DNA of 5,376 nt from Bacteriovoracaceae bacterium. GTDB lineage: Bacteria > Bdellovibrionota > Bacteriovoracia > Bacteriovoracales > Bacteriovoracaceae. The position numbers were made by a program, and so were the translations under genes. Below, piece by piece: positions 1-5,376 of this stretch. Numbering within the stretch: the first letter of the stretch is position 1; each line of letters opens with the position of its first letter. The notes beneath the pieces are model-generated. The model ran no database searches. It saw only the letters and a program-made list of their open reading frames with translations, and was not told where the DNA came from. Location of the stretch: positions 2,162 to 7,537 of the forward strand of contig JAKLJM010000176.1 of NCBI GenBank assembly GCA_023151145.1, given 5' to 3'.

Positions 1-1
1 A

Positions 2-148
2 ACCAGAGGTGTGCGTGTTTTTAAAATGGCTCCAATTCATCACCATTTCGAAAAAGTGGGCTGGCCAGAGACGAAAGTGACTATTCGTTTTTGGATCATC
101 AGCATTTGTCTCGCCATACTGGCACTGTCGACACTTAAGACGAGGTAA
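2..148 (+). CDS. mraY: MraY, phospho-MurNAc-pentapeptide transferase, C-terminal end only
   Basis: This is the last 48 codons of a gene that begins before the window; the stop is TAA at 146-148. The peptide contains KMAPIHHHFEKVGWPE followed by a hydrophobic stretch (RFWIISICLAILALS) and a basic end (TLKTR). This matches the C-terminus of MraY: a cytoplasmic loop with the conserved three-histidine motif, then the final transmembrane helix. MraY is an integral inner-membrane enzyme that transfers phospho-MurNAc-pentapeptide from UDP to undecaprenyl phosphate, giving lipid I. Only 3 bases separate its stop from the next start, so the two genes are almost certainly co-transcribed. The identification rests on this short tail but the motif is highly distinctive. 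Nothing can be said about the catalytic aspartates, which lie upstream. Confidence 0.93.
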   Translation, partial: TRGVRVFKMAPIHHHFEKVGWPETKVTIRFWIISICLAILALSTLKTR

Positions 149-151
149 GAA

Positions 152-1540
152 ATGGAAATGGATCGTTTTCGCGGAAAAAAGATTTTAATTGTAGGGATTG
201 GAAAGACTGGCTTTTCGCTTATTAATTTTTTCAATAAATTTGAATGTGATGTTCGTGTTACAGATATAAAACCGATCTTTGATTTAAATAAAGCGGTAAA
301 AAAACTTAAGAAAATCGAACCAACACCAGAGATGACTTTTGGTGAACACAAGAATGAAGATTTCTTAGAAGCAGATATCATTGTTTATTCTTCGGCCGTA
401 AATCCAAACTTGCCTCAGCTCGAGTTAGCAAGACAAAATGGCAAAGAAGTTTATTCTGATTTCTCATTAGCTTATAAACTTTGTAAAAAACCAATTATCG
501 CCGTATGTGGATCTCATGGTCGTACATCAATTGCTTCGATGATCGGTTTCACATTAAAAATCGATGGTAAAAATGTTTTCGTAGGTGGTACATCAGACAT
601 GCCATTTATCGAATATATGATGCAACAAAATGTTGATGAGATTGACTACTGTGTAGTTGAAGTTTCTGCCGTTCAGATGAAATCTCTTCACGATTTCCAT
701 CCAAAAGTTGTGGTGTTCCCAAATGTTGGTGAACAATATCCAAAACAACATTTCAGCTCTCTCAGCGAATACATGGAAACAAAACTTTCTATCGTTAAGA
801 GACTTTCTCCAGATGATATCTTAGTAGTAAACTACGATTCATTGGCGAATAATAATTTCTTTAGAAATGCTCATTGCCAAACATTTTGGTACTCGAGAAA
901 ATCTTTCGTTACAATGGGAGTGCTTGGAGAAATTCAAGGAACACATTTTCATGAAAGAAGAATTCACTCAAACATCAATTTTCACTCAGAGTTTGTGGTT
1001 TCTAAAATGCGCATTGTTGGACAAAACAATCGTGAAAACTTACTTGGCGCTATAACGGTTTGTAAGGCACTTGAAGTTTCAGACAAAGCAATTCAAACAT
1101 GTATTGAAAAATTTCCAGGTATTCCACACCGTTTAGAATATGTGATGGAAAAAAATGGCGTTTCTTTCTATAACGATTCAAAAGCTGAAACGATGGAAGA
1201 GATGATTAGATCAATTAAATCATTTAAAGAGCCAGTGATTTTAATTTCTGGTGGAAAAGATAATGAAGAATTTGATTTTGATCCATACACTAACGACATG
1301 AAACAATACTCAAGAGTTATTGTTCTTGTTGGTGAGTGTAAAGAAAGATTAAATCGTGCCATTGGTGAAGGTGTTCAGACTTATATTGTTGGTTCATTTG
1401 AAGAATCAGTATTGTTTGCGTACCAAAAATCTAGAACAGGCGATACGATTCTCTTGTCTCCAGGAAATTCGTCGACAGACTTTTTCCGCGACTATGAAGA
1501 GCGTGGAAACTACTTTAAAAAACTTGTTTATCAGTTGTAA
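152..1540 (+). CDS. murD: MurD-family ligase (UDP-MurNAc-L-Ala:D-Glu ligase) with a degenerate ATP/Mg site
   Basis: The 462-residue protein is slightly longer than E. coli MurD (438). MurD adds D-glutamate to UDP-MurNAc-L-alanine in the cytoplasm using ATP. Domain 1 (about 1-110) has a Rossmann-like GIGKTGFS at 15-22. Domain 3 (about 320-462) is clearly MurD: GIPHRLEYV (323-331), NDSKA (341-345), SGGKDN (366-371) and LLSPGNSSTDFF (434-445). Domain 2 keeps the metal Glu in EVSAVQM (E170) and the Lys that is carbamylated in E. coli (K211). However, the P-loop reads GSHGRTS (120-126), with Arg124 for the invariant Lys. The usual GGNIGxP is GGTSDMP (145-151), and the Mg-binding EDH is EQY (194-196). 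Start 152 is favoured over the in-frame ATG at 158 because GAGG at 142-145 is correctly spaced. The gene immediately follows mraY. Family membership is strong; ligase activity is uncertain. Confidence 0.85.
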   Translation: MEMDRFRGKKILIVGIGKTGFSLINFFNKFECDVRVTDIKPIFDLNKAVKKLKKIEPTPEMTFGEHKNEDFLEADIIVYSSAVNPNLPQLELARQNGKEVYSDFSLAYKLCKKPIIAVCGSHGRTSIASMIGFTLKIDGKNVFVGGTSDMPFIEYMMQQNVDEIDYCVVEVSAVQMKSLHDFHPKVVVFPNVGEQYPKQHFSSLSEYMETKLSIVKRLSPDDILVVNYDSLANNNFFRNAHCQTFWYSRKSFVTMGVLGEIQGTHFHERRIHSNINFHSEFVVSKMRIVGQNNRENLLGAITVCKALEVSDKAIQTCIEKFPGIPHRLEYVMEKNGVSFYNDSKAETMEEMIRSIKSFKEPVILISGGKDNEEFDFDPYTNDMKQYSRVIVLVGECKERLNRAIGEGVQTYIVGSFEESVLFAYQKSRTGDTILLSPGNSSTDFFRDYEERGNYFKKLVYQL

Positions 1541-1546
1541 AAATTT

Positions 1547-1572
1547 AGGGAGCTTCGGCTCCCTTTTTTTTT
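1547..1572 (+). terminator. Rho-independent terminator after murD
   Basis: A perfect 6-bp GC-rich stem (GGGAGC at 1548-1553 with GCTCCC at 1558-1563) closes on a TTCG loop, the very stable UUCG tetraloop. One more A-T pair can be added at the base, and nine T residues follow at 1564-1572. It begins a few bases after the murD stop. The complementary strand has a weaker version, because A-rich sequence precedes the stem, so some two-way activity is possible. It should stop or attenuate transcription coming from the mraY-murD block before ftsW. Confidence 0.93.
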
Positions 1573-1601
1573 GCAAAATAATTCTATTTTTCTGTTATGA
1601 T
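1571..1601 (+). promoter_or_regulatory. Putative sigma-70-type promoter for ftsW (extended -10)
   Basis: An extended -10 element, TGTTATGAT (1593-1601), contains the TG dinucleotide one base ahead of TATGAT, which matches the TATAAT consensus at 5 of 6 positions. A TTGCAA hexamer at 1571-1576 could be the -35, but the spacer is 19 bases, longer than ideal; extended -10 promoters tolerate a weak -35. It begins within the terminator U-tract. Initiation near 1608 would leave a leader of about 15 bases that still includes the AGGGA ribosome site (1612-1616). The position, just after a terminator and before the next gene, supports function, but this is prediction from sequence only. Confidence 0.55.
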
Positions 1602-1622
1602 TAAATTCATCAGGGAAGATTT

Positions 1623-2768
1623 ATGGAACAAGTTTACGAAATAGATAAAATTACCAAACAACTTTTGTCGGTTATTGCCATCATTATAACGATAGGCTTG
1701 ATCATGATTTATTCATCAAGCTTCATTCTTTCAACTGAAATTTACCAACACAGCTATCATTATATAGGTCGTCAGCTGATTTATCTGATGATGGGTTTAG
1801 GTATTGCGGTCATCGTCGCCAAAACCAAATATTCATTTTGGTACAAATATGGATACATGATCAATATCGCCGCCACTATGATTGTGGCCTTAACAATTGT
1901 AAAAGGTTTAGGGAACAACGTTAAAGGAGCCAGTCGTTGGCTTTCGGTTGGTGGATTTTCCATTCAGCCAGGTGAGTTAGTTAAATTCACCATCATCTTA
2001 TCAGCGCTTTTCTTTTTTGAGCAATGGCATGCTATGGATCCTAAACAACGTGCCAAGCATGGCTTTACTTTATTACTTCCAGTCGCTTTACTGATTAAGC
2101 AACCTGACTTTGGTTCATTCAGTATTTGTTTTATCGTGGTTTCTTTTGTGGGATTCATGTCTTCATTTCCCAGAAAGTACTTCTATATTACTTTATTAGT
2201 TGGATCGATTTCCGGAATTATCATTCTTTTCTCTCAAGCGTACCGAGTAAAAAGAATGTTAACTTATCTAGATCCTTGGAAAAATCCTCAGGGTTCAGGT
2301 TTTCAAATCATTCAATCCTATATGGCCTTCGCCAACGGATCTTTTTTAGGCAAAGGGCTAGGAAACTCTAATGAAAAACTATTCTACCTTCCTGAAGCCC
2401 ATAACGATTTTATTTTTTCAGTGGTAGGTGAAGAGCTCGGTTTTATCGGGGTCTTTTTGGTAATCGTGCTTTTTGTTGCGATGATCTATTTTGGTTTTAA
2501 ATTAGTTTTAAAACTTCAAAACCGTGTAGCGGTTATATTGGGTGCATCTATTATCTTTGTTTTGGGCATCCAAGCGCTGTTAAATATGGGTGTAGTTTTA
2601 GGACTTTTACCGACTAAGGGATTGAATTTACCTTTCATTAGTTATGGTGGATCGTCACTTATCTGTAACTTTTTTGGGCTAGGTCTTTTGATGTCTGCCG
2701 TTCGGGGATGTCGGGAAGAATTAATTATTAAGGCCAAAAAAGAAGAAAGTTGGCAAACGGCCCAATAA
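1623..2768 (+). CDS. ftsW: FtsW, septal lipid II polymerase (SEDS family)
   Basis: The 381-residue protein is a typical-length SEDS protein with about ten hydrophobic helices (roughly 11-32, 47-66, 75-94, 115-133, 147-160, 163-181, 186-205, 270-292, 301-324, 340-360). FtsW is the divisome glycosyltransferase that polymerises lipid II with the transpeptidase FtsI. Family motifs are SRW (104-106), QPGE at 115-118 (usually QPSE), KQPDFGS (159-165), LPEAHNDFIF (256-265) and LPTKGLNLPFISYGGSSL (329-346). Asp262 matches the proposed catalytic Asp of SEDS enzymes; the preceding residue is Asn where Thr is common. The PTKGLxLPFISYGGSS signature together with the dcw context favours FtsW over RodA. 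ATG 1623 has AGGGA at 1612-1616, six bases upstream. The gene follows its own likely promoter and is followed directly by murC rather than murG. Confidence 0.95.
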   Translation: MEQVYEIDKITKQLLSVIAIIITIGLIMIYSSSFILSTEIYQHSYHYIGRQLIYLMMGLGIAVIVAKTKYSFWYKYGYMINIAATMIVALTIVKGLGNNVKGASRWLSVGGFSIQPGELVKFTIILSALFFFEQWHAMDPKQRAKHGFTLLLPVALLIKQPDFGSFSICFIVVSFVGFMSSFPRKYFYITLLVGSISGIIILFSQAYRVKRMLTYLDPWKNPQGSGFQIIQSYMAFANGSFLGKGLGNSNEKLFYLPEAHNDFIFSVVGEELGFIGVFLVIVLFVAMIYFGFKLVLKLQNRVAVILGASIIFVLGIQALLNMGVVLGLLPTKGLNLPFISYGGSSLICNFFGLGLLMSAVRGCREELIIKAKKEESWQTAQ

Positions 2769-2805
2769 TCATCTATTTTCAGAACCTCTCTCTATATTAA
2801 AAATT

Positions 2806-2820
2806 ATGACCTGGAGTCAT
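2806..2820 (+). promoter_or_regulatory. Small hairpin presenting the murC ribosome binding site
   Basis: ATGAC (2806-2810) and GTCAT (2816-2820) are perfect inverted repeats around a 5-base loop, CTGGA. The Shine-Dalgarno-like TGGAG (2812-2816) lies mostly in this loop, five bases before the GTG start at 2822. The stem is short with only two G-C pairs, so it may be coincidental. If it forms in mRNA it would modulate murC initiation rather than block it. The ribosome site itself is well supported and decides the GTG start; the hairpin is tentative. Confidence 0.3.
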
Positions 2821-2821
2821 T

Positions 2822-4207
2822 GTGTTTAAATTTAATAAAAATACGAAAATTCATTTTGTGGGTATCGGTGGAATCGGGATGTCGGGGATTGCCGAGGTTC
2901 TCATTTCCTTAGGCTATAATGTTTCCGGATCAGATGTAGCCTTGTCACAGAATGTTCAAAAATTAAAAAACCTAGGTGCAGAAATTCATATCGGCCATAA
3001 AGCAGAAAATTTAAATGGTGTGACGGTAGTGGTTTACACTTCTGCTGTTAATGAATCGAATCCAGAAATTAGTCGCGCACGAAGCGAAAATATTCCCATC
3101 ATTAGAAGAGCTGAAATGTTAGCAGAGATCATGCGTTTGAAATACGGTTTGGCCGTTGCTGGAACTCATGGGAAAACGACGACGACTTCATTTCTTGCGA
3201 CCATTTTATCAGAATGCGAGTTTGATCCGACTTATATCATTGGTGGGATTGTTAAAAATCTTCAAGGTCACGCTAAAGTTGGTAAGGGAGAGTTTCTGGT
3301 AGCAGAAGCTGATGAATCCGATGGTTCATTTCTTCTCTTATCTCCAGTTATGTCAGTTATTACCAATATCGATAATGATCATTTGGACCATTATGGTAAC
3401 GAAGAAAACCTATTTAAGGCTTTCGTAGAATTTTCTAATAAAGTTCCTTTCTATGGTGTCGTAGCGCTTAATGCTCACGATTTGAAATTAAGAAAACTCA
3501 GTGGAGAATTAAAGCGTCCCCACGTGTTTTTTGGTATCGAAGGTTCGGGTTTAGAAAATGTAGATTTTGAAGCTAGAAATTTAGAGCTCTCTCCGTTTTC
3601 TTCAGCATTTGATATTTTCTACAAAGGAAAGTTTCAGACACGTATGAAAATTAATCTGCCAGGACGTCATAATATACTAAACGTATTGGGTGCAACGGCT
3701 CTCGCCCATCATTTAGATGTGCCATTTGAAAAAATTGCCAAAGCGGCAGAGAAATTTGAAGGCGTAGGAAGAAGGTTTCAACTACTACACAAAGAAGGAT
3801 CGTTTGAAGTGGTGGATGATTATGGACATCACCCAACTGAGATTGCTTCTACGTTAAGAATCGTAAAAGACACCAGAGCAGACTTTAGAAAAGTGGTGAT
3901 CTTTGAGCCACATCGTTTTACCAGAACAAGAGATTGTTGGGATACATTCCTTCATTGTTTTAACGATGCTGATGAACTTTATTTACTTCCGATTTATCCG
4001 GCCAGTGAACAGCCGATCGAAGGTATTACTACTGAAAGATTGATTGAAGATATAAATCGATTGCACCCTAAGCTTGCTCAGAAAGTTTCTAAAATCGATG
4101 ATGTTCCTAGTTTGATTGATAGCTTAAAAGGACAAAACACTATTGTTGTAACTTTGGGAGCAGGAGCAATCGGGAAGGTTGCTAGAAAATGGGCAGGGGT
4201 TGAGTAA
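2822..4207 (+). CDS. murC: MurC, UDP-N-acetylmuramate--L-alanine ligase
   Basis: The 461-residue cytoplasmic ligase adds L-alanine to UDP-MurNAc, the first step of stem-peptide assembly. All three Mur ligase domains look complete. The N-terminal nucleotide-binding motif is FVGIGGIGMSG (12-22), followed by YTSAVNE (72-78). The ATP P-loop is GTHGKTTTTS (114-123, with Lys118), then EADESDGSF (162-170) and TNIDNDHLDHYG (181-192), which holds the metal-binding DH. GRHNILN (281-287), GVGRRF (314-319), DDYGHHPTEI (332-341), FEPHRFTRT (361-369) and LGAGAIG (445-451) complete the signature. GYxHHP- and THGKTT-type motifs separate MurC from MurD, MurE and MurF. The start is GTG at 2822, with TGGAG at 2812-2816. 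The stop codon abuts the murB start, implying translational coupling. No family residue appears to be missing. Confidence 0.96.
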   Translation: MFKFNKNTKIHFVGIGGIGMSGIAEVLISLGYNVSGSDVALSQNVQKLKNLGAEIHIGHKAENLNGVTVVVYTSAVNESNPEISRARSENIPIIRRAEMLAEIMRLKYGLAVAGTHGKTTTTSFLATILSECEFDPTYIIGGIVKNLQGHAKVGKGEFLVAEADESDGSFLLLSPVMSVITNIDNDHLDHYGNEENLFKAFVEFSNKVPFYGVVALNAHDLKLRKLSGELKRPHVFFGIEGSGLENVDFEARNLELSPFSSAFDIFYKGKFQTRMKINLPGRHNILNVLGATALAHHLDVPFEKIAKAAEKFEGVGRRFQLLHKEGSFEVVDDYGHHPTEIASTLRIVKDTRADFRKVVIFEPHRFTRTRDCWDTFLHCFNDADELYLLPIYPASEQPIEGITTERLIEDINRLHPKLAQKVSKIDDVPSLIDSLKGQNTIVVTLGAGAIGKVARKWAGVE

Positions 4208-5122
4208 ATGTTACCAGCAAATGTTGTTGAAAAATTAAAACAAAACTCGAATCTAGAATTAGAGCTGGATAAAGATTTAAGAAAATTTTCAACAATGCGA
4301 TTGGCTGCCACCGGTGACATGGTGACGGTTAAAAATCTTCAGGGATTAAAAGATACAGTAAAACTTTTTTCAGAAAACAATATTAAGTATCGTGTCTTGG
4401 GATGGGGGGCGAATATCCTCTTACCCACAAAGGCGCTACATCCTTATATACAATTAGATTTTTCTTTTGATCGAAGCCTTTTAGATAATGTTCAACCTGA
4501 ATATGTTCTACCTGCTTCAATCTCACTCGCCGTCCTCACTTCACATGCTGCAAAGTTTGGCCTTGTTGGCTGGGAAGTTTTTACGGGAATTCCCGCAAGC
4601 CTTGGTGGTGCCATTTTTATGAATGCCGGAACAAACCTTGGTGAGATTGGATCATTAGTTAAAGAAGTTAGACTTGTGACAAATAATGGTGAAGAAAAGT
4701 TGATCAAAATAGACAACAAATCTTTTTCTTATCGCCACAATCATTTTATTAATGATGGCGATGTTGTTTATCAAGCTACATTGGTAAATAAGGGACAAGA
4801 TCCGCAAATTAGTCAGAAAATTAAAGACTATTTAGAAATGAGAAATCGTACTCAACCTTTAAAAGAAGCCACTTGTGGTTGTGTTTTTAAAAATTATCAA
4901 GATCTTGAACGCGGCTTCACTTGTCGTGCCGGACAATTTATAGATATAATCGGTCTGAAGGGATTTACTTATAAAGGATTACGAGTAAGCCCAAAGCATG
5001 CCAATTTTATGGAAAATTTTGGCGACAGCAATTATGAAGATGTTACGACGATGATTGAATTGATGCGAAATGAGCTCAAGCTTCAATACGGAGTAAGCTT
5101 CTCACCAGAGGTGGAGTTTTAA
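4208..5122 (+). CDS. murB: MurB, UDP-N-acetylenolpyruvoylglucosamine reductase, with Cys at the catalytic Ser position
   Basis: This 304-residue FAD- and NADPH-dependent cytoplasmic enzyme reduces UDP-GlcNAc-enolpyruvate to UDP-MurNAc. The FAD-binding half shows FSTMRLA (27-33), YRVLGWGANILL (61-72; usual form LGxGSN) and TGIPASLGGAIFMNAG (126-141). The substrate half has SYRHNHF (174-180; Arg176 matches the active-site Arg) and GCVFKN (224-229). HANFMEN (264-270) follows, and the terminal PEVEF (300-304) contains the catalytic Glu301. The proton-donating Ser (Ser229 in E. coli, in a GSxFKNP context) is Cys225 here, codon at 4880-4882, and the following Pro is Tyr230. The length suggests a type II MurB. 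ATG 4208 directly follows the murC TAA, and AGGGG at 4195-4199 lies eight bases upstream inside murC. Cys could substitute chemically, so activity is likely. Confidence 0.94.
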   Translation: MLPANVVEKLKQNSNLELELDKDLRKFSTMRLAATGDMVTVKNLQGLKDTVKLFSENNIKYRVLGWGANILLPTKALHPYIQLDFSFDRSLLDNVQPEYVLPASISLAVLTSHAAKFGLVGWEVFTGIPASLGGAIFMNAGTNLGEIGSLVKEVRLVTNNGEEKLIKIDNKSFSYRHNHFINDGDVVYQATLVNKGQDPQISQKIKDYLEMRNRTQPLKEATCGCVFKNYQDLERGFTCRAGQFIDIIGLKGFTYKGLRVSPKHANFMENFGDSNYEDVTTMIELMRNELKLQYGVSFSPEVEF

Positions 5123-5126
5123 AAAC

Positions 5127-5376
5127 ATGAAGTTTTTGAAAGACAGAAAATTTATTATCGGATCACTCCTACTCGTCTTATTTGTTAGCACAAACGTTGT
5201 TATTTCTTCTTTTGGACCATCTGAAAAGTTTTCAGACTAACTCTCATATCGTTCAAGCCTTGGACAATGTCCTAATCGCCCAGCCGGCAATATGGCTTTA
5301 TCAGTAATGAAGACTTTTGAACAAACTGGAAGTCTAAGAGATGTTAAGAAGAAGATCGTTCAAGAAAAATGGCAAG
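5127..5376 (+). pseudogene. Unrecognised membrane-anchored gene, apparently interrupted, running off the window
   Basis: ATG 5127 lies four bases after the murB stop, with GTGGAG at 5111-5116 inside murB as a plausible ribosome site. It opens a frame of only 37 codons ending at TAA 5238-5240. The peptide starts MKFLKDRK and continues with a hydrophobic helix (about residues 9-28), like an inner-membrane anchor or signal peptide. After the stop the same frame stays open to the window edge; its only ATG, at 5292, has no ribosome site and begins MALSVMKTFEQTGSLRDVKK. A second frame is open through 5140-5314 and reads plausibly in the middle (NSHIVQALDNVLIAQPA, 5239-5289). A nonsense change or paired frameshifts in one gene would explain this. 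ftsQ is often found here, but no POTRA domain is visible. A genuine 37-residue protein is also possible. Confidence 0.4.
5220..5236. repeat. 17-base interrupted palindrome at the break in the downstream reading frame
   Basis: TCTGAAAA (5220-5227) and TTTTCAGA (5229-5236) are perfect inverted repeats around a single G. The palindrome ends two bases before the TAA that stops the short frame starting at 5127. No T-tract follows, so it is not an intrinsic terminator. As RNA it could form a 6-bp stem with a 5-base loop. It may be an operator-like site, a mutation-prone palindrome, or chance in AT-rich DNA. Confidence 0.35.

Noticed and set aside
40..381. A reverse-strand open frame of about 113 codons across the mraY-murD junction
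   Set aside because: It overlaps the well-supported mraY end and murD start, resembles no recognisable family, and is expected as a shadow in AT-rich coding DNA.
152..1540. murD as a decaying pseudogene
   Set aside because: The frame is complete and the C-terminal domain is well conserved, which is not expected for neutral decay. The changes cluster at ATP/Mg positions, so a functional but altered protein is preferred.
2126..2371. A + strand open frame of about 80 codons in another frame within ftsW
   Set aside because: The ftsW frame carries all SEDS motifs through this stretch, so this is an overlapping shadow.
1623..2768. The SEDS gene as RodA rather than FtsW
   Set aside because: The PTKGLxLPFISYGGSS segment and the position between murD and murC favour FtsW.
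2769..2821. A separate promoter for murC (TATATT at 2793-2798 or TATGAC at 2805-2810)
   Set aside because: The -10-like words have no convincing -35 at suitable spacing (CATCTA and GAACCT there). Co-transcription from ftsW is the simpler reading.
4078..4320. A reverse-strand open frame of about 80 codons across the murC-murB junction
   Set aside because: It lies opposite conserved catalytic-domain coding of MurC and the MurB N-terminus and shows no recognisable product.

Overview
The window is a piece of a division and cell wall (dcw) cluster, read entirely on the + strand. It runs: the last 48 codons of mraY, a murD-family gene, ftsW, murC, murB, then the start of an unrecognised and apparently broken membrane-anchored gene. 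The DNA is AT-rich and bacterial. Peptidoglycan and septation genes, Shine-Dalgarno sites and a Rho-independent terminator point to a Gram-negative-type organism. The gene order and low GC would fit a Bdellovibrio/Bacteriovorax-like lineage, but that placement is inference only.

Layout: mraY ends at 148 and murD follows after 3 bases. A strong UUCG-loop terminator (1547-1572) closes that block. A promoter-like sequence with an extended -10 (1571-1601) overlaps its U-tract and sits just ahead of ftsW (1623-2768). After a 53-base gap, murC starts with GTG (2822-4207), and murB starts on the base after the murC stop codon (4208-5122). murG, which lies between ftsW and murC in many dcw clusters, is absent. 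Four bases after murB a short reading frame with one membrane segment begins at 5127 and stops after 37 codons. Fragments of coding-like sequence continue to the window edge in more than one frame.

Pathway: MurB and MurC act first, reducing UDP-GlcNAc-enolpyruvate to UDP-MurNAc and adding L-Ala. MurD would then add D-Glu. MraY loads the finished pentapeptide precursor onto undecaprenyl phosphate, and FtsW polymerises lipid II at the septum. MurE, MurF, MurG and the FtsI partner are not in this window.

The observation most worth following is the MurD-family protein. Its reading frame is intact, its N-terminal Rossmann motif is recognisable and its C-terminal ligase domain is good, but several central-domain ATP/Mg positions that are near-invariant in MurD are replaced, including P-loop Lys to Arg and the Mg-binding DH pair to QY. 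MurC in the same window keeps all of its own motifs, which makes poor sequence quality an unlikely explanation. The gene also has distinctly different proline and threonine codon choice. Secondary points are the split of the cluster by a terminator and promoter, the missing murG, a Cys at the MurB catalytic Ser position, and the disrupted reading frame where ftsQ might be expected.
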